The notes under the pieces were generated by a model. The model saw only the letters and a list, made by a program, of their open reading frames with translations. It was not told the origin of the DNA and did no database searches. A DNA stretch of 64,000 bases, from the NCBI GenBank assembly GCA_034440615.1, contig JAOTOM010005182.1, forward strand, positions 372,001 to 436,000. Reading direction: 5' to 3'. Made by a program: the position numbers and the translations under genes. Position 1 is the first letter of the stretch, and each line of letters begins with the position of its first letter. Origin of the DNA: Ashinkailepas kermadecensis (taxonomy: Eukaryota > Arthropoda > Thecostraca > Neolepadidae). This document shows, piece after piece, positions 46,350-58,559 of this stretch.

Positions 46350-46412
46350 GTGGCAGATCCCCTGTGTGGCAGAATCCTCTGTGTGGCAGAATCCCCGGTG
46401 TGGCAGAATCCC
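46350..46412. repeat. 17-bp repeat (TGTGTGGCAGAATCCCC)n, 4 copies
   Basis: Four contiguous units with single-base changes. Confidence 0.88.
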
Positions 46413-46512
46413 CTGTATCTTGTACGGTGGATTCAGTTTGACCCTCCCAACTTTTGTTTTAAGCTGGGTAATGGTGCGGTGAGCGGTGTGGTGCAGACCC
46501 ATCCTTGAACTG

Positions 46513-46791
46513 TCAGAGCTCCTTGAAACTTAATTTACGTTTTTGGTTGATCGTCCAGGTCAGGTCAAACAGGTCAGTGCGGTGGTGCAGATTGTCACAA
46601 CGGTCGTCTCCGTAGTTTTCAGACTGAAGTCGTTTCGTGACCATAATTTCTGCTTCAATATTGATGATATGCAAACTGTGGATATATAGCATAATAACAA
46701 GCACAGGGATCAAGGTCACCGAGCAGGTGAAGGCCATGTAGGGGCAGAAGTGACGTCGGCAGCTATAGCAGTCACAGGTCTGTCGTGACAC
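46513..46791 (-). pseudogene. Possible GPCR TM5-like fragment (tentative)
   Basis: The minus-strand frame contains Cys-rich CDCYSCRRHFC, then a hydrophobic helix (YMAFTCSVTLIPVLVIMLYI) and a charged tail (VTKRLQSE, then DLTWTINQKRKLSFKEL). A Cys-containing loop, a helix with a central Pro and a Tyr near its inner end, and a basic loop recall the ECL2-TM5-ICL3 region of class A receptors. The Pro-to-Tyr spacing is one residue shorter than usual, no other helices are nearby, and the frame ends at a stop. At best it is an exon or broken fragment. Confidence 0.2.
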
Positions 46792-46909
46792 CTCGCCGCC
46801 CCGTCTACGTCACACGTTCCCGATCGTGCATCGTCACTGACGCGCCACCGTTGTATTGCAGTAGCGTCTCAATCTGTCCGAGGTGTGTCGGTTCCAAGTG
46901 CCAGTGTTC

Positions 46910-47116
46910 CCTGACTGACCCTGCGGGAATGGTAGCCATTTCCTGACTCCGACCCGGTGGTTATGGTGACCATACCTGACTCTGACCCTGCTGGAATGAT
47001 GACGATTCCCTGACTATGACCCTGTGGGAATGGTGACCATCCCCTGACTCCGACCCGGTGGAAATGGTGATCAGTCCCTGACTCCGATCCTGCGGGAATG
47101 GTGACCATTCCTTGAT
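46910..47116. repeat. ~34-bp degenerate minisatellite, 6 copies
   Basis: Units share CCTGACTCCGACCC, then GGGAATGGTGACCAT, with frequent substitutions. Confidence 0.88.
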
Positions 47117-47775
47117 TACCAAGATCGGGACTGGTGCATGCAAGCTCATATCAAAGTGGCGAATTGTAGTGCGCTTAGCTATGAACACGGTTGTTGGATG
47201 GCTTTCTATTATGAAATTGCACGTCAAATGAATGAGTGCGGCATAAATGCTAATGAAATTGCCCACATAAACCTGGATAAAATTACCCGTACTTGCCTGC
47301 GCTGCGTCAACGAGGAACATCAGTGCATTGCACCCTCTGCAGCGGTTTCATCCACAGCCTGAAAGCACATTTCTGTAGCTACTGAACCGGTGAGAATATA
47401 TGACACATCGGAAAAGACACATAATATATTCATAGAGCTGCAGTTTGTTGCATAAGAATGTGTGGGTGACATAGTAGTCATTGGAGCGGATGGGACGGCA
47501 GCGAACATCTGAAAACCAGGCGGTGTTTGCCGCTTACGGTTGAACTATTTGAGAGCAAGCCCGTACATCGGTTTGTTAGGGGAGCTCAGCTAGATTAGAA
47601 CACGCTTGAGGGGTTGAGTTTAGATCAGGCGGTTTGGTATCAGCTATCCATTAATGGCGGCCTCGCGTAAAACGCTAAATTGATCCGTGCAATTCATAGT
47701 AAACCACTATGTATTTGTGTAGTTTGACATGAGAGTAAACTTTAAATGCACGGAAGTTCCAGCAAGTGTACGATT
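47117..47775. other. Unique sequence
   Basis: A 74-codon plus-strand frame (47138-47362) has a plausible composition but no recognisable motif. Nothing else was seen. Confidence 0.35.
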
Positions 47776-48060
47776 TTGGGACCCAAGCGCGATTTTTCTT
47801 GGCCCCTAGCATGATTTTTCTTGGCCCCTAGCGTGATTTGTCGGGGCTCAGTCACGTTTTTTTCCGGACCGGACCCATTTTTGGGGGCCTTTGGAGCGAT
47901 GCTGGAGGCTCCGGAGAGATTTTGCGCTCTCGGATTGGCTTATCGGGGCCACTGCTTAATTTTCCGGCCCGCGTCTTTATTTTGTCGAGTTCCCGTGCGG
48001 TCCTTCCGGCCCCGGCGCGATTTTTTTGTGGCCCCAAGGTGATTTTTAGCAACCTATTTA
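47776..48060 (-). repeat. Degenerate ~25-bp array, left arm of an inverted pair
   Basis: Words such as GATTTTTCTTGGCCCCTAGC, TTTCCGG and GGCCCCGGCGCGATTTTTTT recur with irregular spacing. Their reverse complement is the theme of the array at 48690-49400. Confidence 0.65.
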
Positions 48061-48589
48061 CCTGCAGCAGCAGAGTATCTTCGGAGCTGTTGCGACCTCA
48101 TTCTTGTGTGCGCGCGTAATTGGGGGTGGACGAAGGCCGTATATAGCGCTGAACGAATCCCTCAGGTGGGTCTTCGTTACCTGCACATGTGCCATTCTGT
48201 CGTGTTTAGCGTGTACCGATAACTTGTTGTTTTTTTGTGATATTTTATGTACGTTTCTGTGAAAAAGCACTTGCCTTTAGCGTCTTGATTTCCTTACCGC
48301 ATGCTTTTTGTTTGTTGGGCCTGGCGTGTTTATTAAATCTCTCTGGTGCGGATTCCCCCCCCCCCCCACCAGCTGCGTTTCGGTGGGGGTTATGCCGCGG
48401 CTGGTGCGCCTCGCCGAGCCGTGCGCCATGCTGTGTAGTCTGGATGATCACCACCACCAGCACAATCTCGATCGCGTCAGACAGGGTACATACACTCCAG
48501 AACTCACAAACCAACTTACCCTTGAGATAAGTCTTTGGTGAGAAAAACACCTAGTTTTAACTGACACTTCTTCATCCTGTTTTATCTAG
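48061..48589. other. Unique spacer between the inverted arrays
   Basis: Contains a C homopolymer (about 48354-48367) and a CpG-rich patch (about 48370-48430). No gene was recognised. Confidence 0.35.
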
Positions 48590-48674
48590 ATGATAAGCAC
48601 ATCAACTAATCAGCAACCAGATTCCAGAGATGATGATTTTATCACAGTGGCGTACCTGAAAAGGCGGAGCAAAG
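48590..48674 (+). CDS. Possible small exon (tentative)
   Basis: A pyrimidine-rich acceptor (CATCCTGTTTTATCTAG) ends at 48589, and a donor (GAGCAAAG/GTAAAG) follows 48674. The frame between begins at an ATG and reads ISTSTNQQPDSRDDDFITVA then YLKRRSK. The acidic-then-basic pattern DDDFITV..KRR loosely recalls the start of LINE ORF1-type proteins, but it is too short to assign. Confidence 0.18.
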
Positions 48675-48689
48675 GTAAAGCTGCGCCCC

Positions 48690-49400
48690 CTCCCCCCCCC
48701 CCTCCAGAGAGGTGGTGGGCACCCACGAATCGTACGGGAGTTAGGACAAATAGCACCGGGGGTCCGAAAAGTAACGCTGGACCCGACAGATCACGTTGGG
48801 TCAGACAGATCGTGCTGGGGCATCAAAGCTCTTGCCGGGGCCTCCAAGTAACACTGGGGCCCCAAGAATTACCGTCAGAGCCCCCAAATTCGCGTCTGGC
48901 TTCCCAAAAGCGCGCTGGGCCAAAAAATCGGTCCGGCGCACCAAAAATTCGCCACGGGGTACAAATAAATGCAGTGTACCAACACTAGCGCCGTGGTCCG
49001 AAAAATCGTCCTGGTCCCGAACAAATCGTGCTCAGGCACCAAAATTCCCGTCGGACCCCATAAAATTCGGGTCGTAGCCCCAAATAATTACAACGGGCCT
49101 GCAGAATTCGCGCTAGTGCCCGACATAATCGCACTGGGACCCCCCAGAAATCGATACGGGGTACCAAACACCCCACCGGGGCTCGATAAAATACATGCCG
49201 GGGTTCCCAAGAGTTAAACAGGGGCCCCGTCAAATCAATCCGGGCCTAAAAATCGCTCCGAAGCACCAAAAATGATGCCCCACCCCGCACCCCCACGCAC
49301 AGGGCCCAGAACAAAATGTGCGGGCCCTCCAAAAATCACCCAGGCCCTCAACATTTGTGCCGGGGCAACCGCAAGGGCCCTCAATGGGGGTCGGCTGTCC
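48690..49400 (+). repeat. Degenerate ~24-bp array, right arm of an inverted pair
   Basis: Units follow the pattern GGGGC(C/A)CC(A)n(A/T)TCGC..., for example GCGCTGGGCCAAAAAATCGG, GGCGCACCAAAAATTCGCCA and GGACCCCATAAAATTCGGGT. It spans about 700 bp with roughly 28 diverged units, in orientation opposite to 47776-48060. High divergence suggests an old array. Confidence 0.75.
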
Positions 49401-49828
49401 CCTTGGCGCCACCTTTGCCTACGCCGCTGAATGGAGCTTGAAACGGTGTGTAAACATTGGGTCGCATATCATATGATAAGAGCAAAGATGGGTGTGCATC
49501 GGTCCGCATCCTGATCGAGTCAGGATGCATGCATCCTGCCATCTATCGAGTCAGGTTGGACAACAGCGTGAGCTGCTGGGGTGTCGTTTAGCTTCATACC
49601 TATATGACTGGTGCGGCAATGATGGTCGATGTCAGTTTATTATCTGCGCGCACGCTAAGTTACCCAATCACAGTGCAGCATCTCTATGACAATGGCAATG
49701 CAATGGATTAGCTTCCCTCGAAGCGACTTCGAAGTGCGTCGATCTATCGCCGGGTTTGCTTCCAACTGCACGGGCTGAAAACTAGGGAGGCGCACGTGCT
49801 GCGATGCCAACACGCACTCAGGACGTGT
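49401..49828. other. Unique sequence before the large satellite
   Basis: A short duplication (GATCGAGTCAGGATGCATGC / ATCGAGTCAGGTTGG, 49510-49560) is present. No gene was recognised. Confidence 0.4.
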
Positions 49829-49887
49829 GTACAGTGTATTCCGTACTGCACTGATGACATCTGTACTGTGTGTTCCGTACTGCACTG

Positions 49888-50123
49888 ATGACATGTGTAC
49901 CGTGTGTTCCGTACTGCATCGATGACTGTGTACCGTGTGTTACGTATTGTATCGATGGCATGTTAATCGTGTGTTCCATGCTGTATCGATGGAATGTGTC
50001 TCGTGTGTTCCGTACTCTATCGATGGGTGTGTATCGTGTGTTCCTGCTGTATCGATGGCTGTGTACCGTGTGTTCCGTAGTGTAGCGATGGCTGTGTACC
50101 GTGTGTTCCGTACTGTATCGATG
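49888..50123. repeat. 236-bp higher-order block, identical to 52938-53173
   Basis: Seven successive monomers, including rare variants (GTGTGTTACGTATTGTATC, GTTAATCGTG, CGTACTCTATCGATGGG, TTCCTGCTG), recur exactly 3050 bp downstream. Confidence 0.93.
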
Positions 50124-51003
50124 GTTGTGTACCGTGTGTTCCGTACTGTATCGATGGCATGTGAACCGTGTGTTTTATCGATGGCTGTGTACCGTGTGTT
50201 CCGTACTGTATCGATGACATGTGAACCGTGTGTTCCGTACTGTATCGATGACAACTGTACCGTGTTTTCTGTACTGTATCGATGGCTGTGTACCGTATGT
50301 TCCGTACTGTATCGATGACATGTGAACGGTGTGTTCCGTACTGTATCGATGGTTGTGTACCGTGTGTTCCGTACTGTATCGAAGGTTGTGTACCGTGTGT
50401 TCCGTACTGTATCGATGGCTGTGTACCGTGTGTTTCGTACTGTATCGATGACATGTGTACCGTGTGTTCCGTACTGTATCAATGGCATGTGAACCGTGTG
50501 TTCCGTACTGTATCGATGGTTGTTTACCGTGTGTTCCGTACTGTATCGATGACATGTGTGCCGTGTGTTCCGGACTGTATCGATGGCATGTGAACCATGT
50601 GTTCTGTACTGTATCGATGACATGTGTACCGTGTGTTCCGTACTGTATCAATGGCATTTGAACGGTGTGTTCCGTACTGTATCGATGGTTGTGTACCGTG
50701 TGTTCCGTACTGTATCGATGGTTGTGTACCGTGTGTTCCGTACTGTATCGATGGCTGTGTACCGTGTGTTTCGTACTGTATCGATGACATGTGTACCGTG
50801 TGTTCCGTACTGTATCAATGGCATGTGAACCGTGTGTTCCGTACTGTATCGATGGTTGTTTACCGTGTGTTCCGTACTGTATCGATGACATGTGTGCCGT
50901 GTGTTCCGGACTGTATCGATGGCATGTGAACCATGTGTTCTGTACTGTATCGATGACATGTGTACCGTGTGTTCCGTACTGTATCGATGGCTGTGTACCA
51001 TGT

Positions 51004-51600
51004 GTTCCGGACTGTATCGATGGCATGTGAACCATGTGTTCTGTACTGTATCGATGACATGTGTACCGTGTGTTCCGTACTGTATCGATGGCTGTGTACC
51101 GTGTGTTCCGTGCTGTATCGATGTGTCTCGTGTGTTCCGTACTGTATCGATGGCTGTGTACCGTGTGCTCCGTACTGTATCGATGGCTGCATACCGTGTG
51201 TTCCGTACTGTATTGATGGCATGTGTACCGTGTGTTTGGTACTGTACGGATGGCTGTGTACCGTGTGTTCCGTACTGTATCGATGACATGTGTACCGTGT
51301 GTTCCGTACTGTATCGATGACATGTGTGCCGTGTGTTCCGGACTGTATCGATGGCATGTGAACCATGTGTTCTGTACTGTATCGATGGCATGTGTACCGT
51401 GTGTTCCGTACTGTATCGATGGCTGTGTACCGTGTGTTCCGTGCTGTATCGATGTGTCTCGTGTGTTCCGTACTGTATCGATGGCTGTGTACCGTGTGCT
51501 CCGTACTGTATCGATGGCTGCATACCGTGTGTTCCGTACTGTATTGATGGCATGTGTACCGTGTGTTTGGTACTGTACGGATGGCTGTGTACCGTGTGTT
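51004..51600. repeat. 331-bp higher-order repeat, about 1.8 copies
   Basis: A block starting GTTCCGGACTGTATCGATGG and containing GCTGTATCGATGTGTCTCG, GTGCTCCGTACTG, GGCTGCATACC and GTTTGGTACTGTACGGATGG begins at 51004 and again at 51335. Parts of it recur near 54180-54350. Confidence 0.88.
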
Positions 51601-54600
51601 TCGTACTGTACGGATGGCTGTGTACCGTGTGTTCCGTACTGTATCGATGGTTGTGTACCGGGTGTTCCGTGCTGTATCGACGTGTACCGTGTGTTCCGTA
51701 CTGTATCGATATCTGTACCGTGTGTTCCGTACTGTATCGATGGCTGTGTACCGTGTGTTCCGTACGGTATCGATGGAATGTGTACCGTGTGTTCCGTACT
51801 GTATCGATGACATGTCTACCGTGTGTTTCGTACTGTATCGATGACTGTGCACCGTGTGTTCCGTACTGCATCGATGGCTGTGTATCGTGTGTTCCGTACT
51901 GCATCGATGGCATGTGAACCGTGTGTTCCGTACTGTATCGATGACATGTGTACCGTGTGTTCCGTACTGTATCGATGGATGTGTACGATGTGTTCCTTAC
52001 TGTATCGATGTCTGTACCATGTGTTCCGTACTGCATCGATGACTGTGTACCGTGTGTTCCGTACTGTATCGATGACATGTGAACCGTGTGTTCCGTACTG
52101 TATCGAGGGCTGTGTACCGTGTGTTCCGTACTGTATCGATGGCTGTGTACCGTGTGTTCCGTACGGTATCGATGGAATGTGTACCGTGTGTTCCGTACTG
52201 TATCGATGACATGTCTACCGTGTGTTCCGTACTGTATCGATGACTGTGCACCGTGTGTTCCGTACTGCATCGATGGCTGTGTATCGTGTGTTCCGTACTG
52301 TATCGATGGCATGTGAACCGTGTGTTCCGTACTGTATCGATGACATGTGTACCGTGTGTTCCGTACTGTATCGATGGATGTGTACGATGTGTTCCTTACT
52401 GTATCGATGTCTGTACCATGTGTTCCGTACTGCATCGATGACTGTGCACCGTGTGTTCCGTACTGTATCGATGACATGTGAACCGTGTGTTCCGTACTGT
52501 ATCGAGGGCTGTGTACCGTGTGTTCCGTACTGTATCGATGGCTGTGTACCGTGTGTTCCGTACTGTATCGATGGCGTGTGAACCGTGTGTTCCGTACTGT
52601 ATCTATGACATGTGTACCGTGTGTTCCGTACTGCATCGATGGCATGTGAACCGTGTGTTCCGTACTGTATCGATGACATGTGTACCGTGTGTTCCGTACT
52701 GTATCGATGGATGTGTACGATGTGTTCCTTACTGTATCGATGTCTGTACCATGTGTTCCGTACTGCATCGATGACTGTGCACCGTGTGTTCCGTACTGTA
52801 TCGATGACATGTGAACCGTGTGTTCCGTACTGTATCGAGGGCTGTGTACCGTGTGTTCCGTACTGTATCGATGGCTGTGTACCGTGTGTTCCGTACTGTA
52901 TCGATGGCGTGTGAACCGTGTGTTCCGTACTGTATCTATGACATGTGTACCGTGTGTTCCGTACTGCATCGATGACTGTGTACCGTGTGTTACGTATTGT
53001 ATCGATGGCATGTTAATCGTGTGTTCCATGCTGTATCGATGGAATGTGTCTCGTGTGTTCCGTACTCTATCGATGGGTGTGTATCGTGTGTTCCTGCTGT
53101 ATCGATGGCTGTGTACCGTGTGTTCCGTAGTGTAGCGATGGCTGTGTACCGTGTGTTCCGTACTGTATCGATGACATGTGAACCGTGTGTTCCGTACTGT
53201 ATCGATGGCTATGTACCATGTGCTCCGTACTGTATCGATGGCTGTGTACCGTGTGTTCCGTACTGTATCGATGGTTGTGTACCGTGTGTTCCGTACTGTA
53301 TCGATGGCTATGCACCATGTGCTCCGTACTGTATCGATGGCTGTGTACCGTGTGTTCCGTACTGTATCGATGGTTGTGTACCGTGTGTTCCGTACTGCAT
53401 CGATGGCTGTGTACCGTGTGTTCCGTGCTGTATCGATGGAATGTGAACCGTGTGTTTTATCGATGGCTGTGTACCGTGTGTTCCGTACTGTATCGATGAC
53501 ATGTGAACCGTGTGTTCCGTACTGTATCGATGACAACTGTACCGTGTTTTCTGTACTGTATCGATGGCTGTGTACCGTATGTTCCGTACTGTATCGATGA
53601 CATGTGTCCCGTGTGTTCCGTACTGTATTAATGGCATGTGAACCATGTGTTCCGTACAGTATCGATGACATGTGTACCGTGTGTTCCGTACTGTATCAAT
53701 GGCATGTGAACGGTGTGTTCCGTACTGTATCGATGGTTGTGTACCGTGTGTTCCGTACTGTATCGATGGTTGTGTACCGTGTGTTCCGTACTGTATCGAT
53801 GGCTGTGTACCGTGTGTTTCGTACTGTATCGATGACATGTGTACCGTGTGTTCCGTACTGTATCAATGGCATGTGAACCGTGTGTTTCGTACTGTATCGA
53901 TGGTTGTTTACCGTGTGTTCCGTACTGTATCGATGGCATGTGTGCCGTGTGTTCCGGACTGTATCGATGGCATGTGAACCATGTGTTCTGTACTGTATCG
54001 ATGACATGTGTACCGTGTGTTCCGTACTGTATCGATGGCTGTGTACCATGAGTTCCGCACTGTATTGATGGCATGTGTACCGTGTATTCCGGAGTGTATC
54101 GATTGATGTGTACCGTGTGTTCGGTGCTGTATGGATGGCTGTGTACCGTGTGTTCCGTACTGTATCGATGGCTGTGTACCGTGTGTTCCGTGCTGTATCG
54201 ATGTGTCTCGTGTGTTCCGTACTGTATCGATGGCTGTGTACCGTGTGCTCCGTACTGTATCGATGGCTGCATACCGTGTGTTCCGTACTGTATTGATGGC
54301 ATGTGTACCGTGTGTTTGGTACTGTACGGATGGCTGTGTACCGTGTGTTCCGTACTGTATCGATGGTTGTGTACCTGGTGTTCCGTGCTGTATCGACGTG
54401 TACCGTGTGTCCCGTACTGTATCGATATCTGTACCGTGTGTTCCGTACTGTATCGATGGCTGTGCACCGTGTGTTCCGTACGGTATCGATGGAATGTGTA
54501 CCGTGTGTTCCGTACTGTATCGATGACATGTCTACCGTGTGTTCCGTACTGTATCAATGGCATGTGAACCGTGGGTTCCGTGCTGCACCGATGACTGCGT

Positions 54601-57600
54601 ACCGTGGGTTCCGTACTGTATCGATGGCTGTGTACCATGTGTTCCGTACTGTATCGATGACTGTGCACCGTGTGTTCCGTACTGCATCGATGGCTGTGTA
54701 TCGTGTGTTCCGTACTGTATCGATGGCATGTGAACCGTGTGTTCCGTACTGTATCGATGGATGTGTACGATGTGTTCCTTACTGTATCGATGTCTGTACC
54801 ATGTGTTCCGTACTGCATCGATGACTGTGTACCGTGTGGTCCGTACTGTATCGATGACATGTGAACCGTGTGTTCCGTACTGTATCGAGGGCTGTGTACC
54901 GTGTGTTCCGTACTGTATCGATGGCTGTGTACCGTGTGTTCCGTACGGTATCGATGGCGTGTGAACCGTGTGTTTCGTACTGTATCTATGACATGTGTAC
55001 CGTGTGTTCCGTACTGTATCGATGGATGTGTACCATGTGTTCCGTACTGTATCGATCGCTGTGTATCGTAGGTTCCGTACTGTATCGATGACATGTGTAT
55101 CGTGTGTTCCGTACTGTATCAATGGCATGCGAACCGTGTGTTCCGTACTGCATCGATGACTGTGTACCGTGTGTTCCGTACTGTATCGATGGTTGTGTAC
55201 CGTGTGTTCCGTACTGTATCGATGGCTGTGTACCATGTGTTCCGTACTGCATCGATGTCTGTACCGTGTGTTCCGTACTGTATCGATGGCTGTGTATCGT
55301 GTGTTCCGTAGTGTATCGATGGATGTGTATCGTGTGTTCCGTACTGTGTCGATTACATGGGTACCGTGTGTTACGTACTGTATCGATGGGTGTGCACCGT
55401 GTGTTCCGTACTGCATCGATGGCTGTGCACCGTGTGTTCCGTTCTGTGTTGATGTGTACCGTGTGTTCCGTACTGTATCTATGTCTGTACGGTGCGTTCC
55501 GTACTGTATCGATGTCGTGTACCTGTGTTCCGTAGTGCATCGATAGATGTGTACCTGTGTTCCGTACTGTATCGATGACTGTGTACCGTGTGCTCCGTAC
55601 TGTGTAGATGTGTACCATGTGTCCCGTACTGCATCGATGTCTGTACCGTGTGTTCCGTACTGTGTCGATGGATGTGTACCGTGTGTTCCGTACTGTGTCG
55701 ATGTGTACCATGTGTCCCGTACTGTATCGATGTCTGTACCGTGTGCTCCATAATGTATCGATGGCTGTGTATCGTATGTTCCGTAGTGTATCGATGAATG
55801 TGTATCGTGTGTTCGTGTTCTGTACTGTGTCGATGACATGTGTACCGTGTGTTCCGTACTGTATCGATGGGTGTGTACCGTGTGTTCCGTACTGTATCGA
55901 TGGCTGCATACCGTGTGTTCCGTACTGTATTTATTGATGTGTACCATGTGTTCCGTACTGTATCGATGACTGTGTACCGTGTGTTCCGTACTGTATCAAT
56001 GGCATGTGAACCGTGTGTTCCGCACTGTATCGATGACATGTATATCGTGAGTTCCGTACTGTATAAATGGTATGTGAACAGTGCGTTGCGTACTGCATCG
56101 ATGGCTGTGTACCGTGTGTTCCGTACTGTATCGATGGCATGTGAACCGTGTGTTCCTTACTGTATCGATGACATGCGTACCGTGTGTTCCGTACTTTATC
56201 GATGGCTGTGCACCGTGTGTTCCGTACTGTATCGATGGAATGTGAACCGTGTGTTCCTTACTGTATCGATGACATGTGTACCGTGTGTTCCGTACTGTAT
56301 ACATGGGTGTGTACCGTGTGTTCCGTACTGCATCGATGGCTGTGTACCGTGTGTTCCGTGTGTTCCGTACTGTGTCGATGTGTACCGTGTGTTCCGTACT
56401 GTATCTATGTCTGTACCGTGTCTTCCGTACTGTATCGATGGCTGTGTACCTGTGTTCCGTAGTGCATCGATGGATGTGTATCGTGTGTTCCGTACTGTAT
56501 CGATGGGTGTGTATCGTGTGTTCCGTACTGCATCGATGGTTGTGTACCGTGTGTTCCGTACTGTGTCGATGTATACCGTGTGTTCCGTACTGTATCTATG
56601 GGTGTGTACCGTGTGTTCCGTACTGCATCGATGGCTGTGTACCGTGTGTTCCGTACAGTGTCGACGTGTACCGTGTGTTCCGTACGGCATCGATGGGTAT
56701 GCACCGTGTGTTCCGTACTGTATCGATGGCTGTGTACCGTGTGTTCCGTACTGTATCGATGGCTGTGTATTGTGTGTTCCGTAGTGTATCGATGGATGTG
56801 TATCGTGTGTTCCGTACTGTGTCGATGACATGTGTACCGTGTGTTCCATACTGTATCGATGGCTGTGTACTGTGCGTTCCGTACTGTATCTATGTCTGTA
56901 CCGTGTGTTCCGCAGTGTATCGATGGCTGTGCACCTGTGTTCCGTAATGCATCGATGGATGTGTATCGTGTGTTCCGTACTGTATCGATGACTGTGTATC
57001 GTGTGTTCCGTACTGTATCGATGGCTGTGTACCGTGTGTTCCGTACTGTGTCGATGGATGTGTACCATGTGTCCCGTACTGTATCGATGTCTGTACCGTG
57101 TGTTCCATAATGTATCGATGGCTGTGTATCGTATGTTCCGTAGTGTATCGATGGATGTGTATCGCGTGTTCTGTACTGTGTCGATGACATGTGTTCCGTG
57201 TGTTCCGTACTGTATCGATGGTTGTGTACCGTGTGTTCCGTGCTTTATCGATGGCTGTGTGCTTTGTGTTCCGCACTGTATCGACGTGTACCGTGTGTTC
57301 TGTACTGTATCGATGGCTGCATACCGTGTGTTCAGTACTGTATCGATAGGATGTAAACCGTGTGTTCCGTACTGCATCAATGACATGTGTACGGTGTGTT
57401 CCGTACGGTATCGATGGCATGCGAACCATGTGTTCCATACTGTATCGATGGCTGTGTACCGTGTGTTCCGTACGGTATCGATGGATGTGTACGATGTGTT
57501 CCGTACTGTATCGATGGCTGTGTACCGCGTGTTCCGTACTGTATCGATGGATGTGTATCGTGCGTTCCTGCTGTATCGATGGGTGTGTACCGTGTGTTCC

Positions 57601-58120
57601 GTACTGTATCGATGGCTGTGTACCGTGTGTTCCTTACTGTATCGATGGCTGTGTACGGTGTGTTCCGTACTGTATCGATGACATGTGTACTGTGTGCTCC
57701 TTAATGTATCGATGGCTGTGTACCGTGTGTTCCTTAATGTATCGATGGCTGTGTACCGTGTGTTCCGTACTGTATCGATGACATTTGTACCGTGTGTTCC
57801 GCACTGTATTGATGACATGTGTACCGTATGTTCTTTAATGTATCGATGGCTGTGTACCGTGTGTTCCGTACTGTATTGATGACATGTGTACCGTGTGTTC
57901 CGTACTGTATTGATGACATGTGTACCGTGTGTTCCGTACTGTATCGATGACATGTGTACCGTGTGTTCCGTACTGTATCGATGACATGTGTACCGTGTGT
58001 TCCGTATTACACCGATGACATGCGCCCCGTGTGTTCCGTGCTCTGTCGATGGCTATGTACCGTGTGTTCCATGCTGCATCGATGACTGTGTATCGTGTGC
58101 TCCGTACTGTACCGATGGTA

Positions 58121-58559
58121 CGTCATTATTGAGCTTCATAAATATGGCAGCAAGCGTGAAACTAATGGAATTATAATATAAGTACCCAAACCTAAGTATT
58201 AAAGTCGGAATTATCTTCGACAAGATTTCAATTCTGACAATTCCTGAACTTTGATCTTTCATCGAAAATCGATTGCAATCTGGTTTGAGAATTTCGAAAA
58301 TAACAACACTACGCAGCTACAGACTGCGCGAGTTCCGACGTTGCGGTGTGCTGCTGCTGAGTGTGTCCAAGAGCTCAGACACAGGCGGCAGAAGCACACC
58401 ACAGAACGTCAGAGGCTCCTCTGACGTGGTGGCGGTGTGCTGCTGACTATGTCCGTGCTCTGACGACACACGAGCCTGCACCAACCGCCGGCCACCGCTC
58501 CAGGCCAGCCAGGTCATTCCAACACTTCGGTACACAAACCGCGATTATCTACCATCAGC
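58121..58559. other. Unique sequence after the satellite
   Basis: Contains a short similarity (GCGGTGTGCTGCTGA at 58344 and 58433). No gene was recognised. Confidence 0.4.

Larger units (their letters stand above)
49829..58120. repeat. 8.3-kb satellite-like array of 33/34-bp monomers, about 250 copies
   Basis: The core monomer GTGTACCGTGTGTTCCGTAC plus TGTATCGATG and a 3- to 5-base variable linker is repeated head to tail. Linker types define classes: GGCT and GGTT (33 bp), ACAT and GCAT (34 bp), GGATGT, and shorter GTCT or GTGT types. Classes recur in ordered blocks that form higher-order repeats. Edges are more diverged than the centre. Because the commonest classes have no stop in any minus-strand frame, that strand is open for up to 1007 codons (50648-53671). 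The apparent proteins switch frame at 34-bp units and are not genes. Confidence 0.97.

Noticed and set aside
50648..53671. 1007-codon minus-strand open frame
   Set aside because: It is the 33/34-bp satellite read through; the peptide switches frame at each 34-bp unit and several other long frames overlap it.
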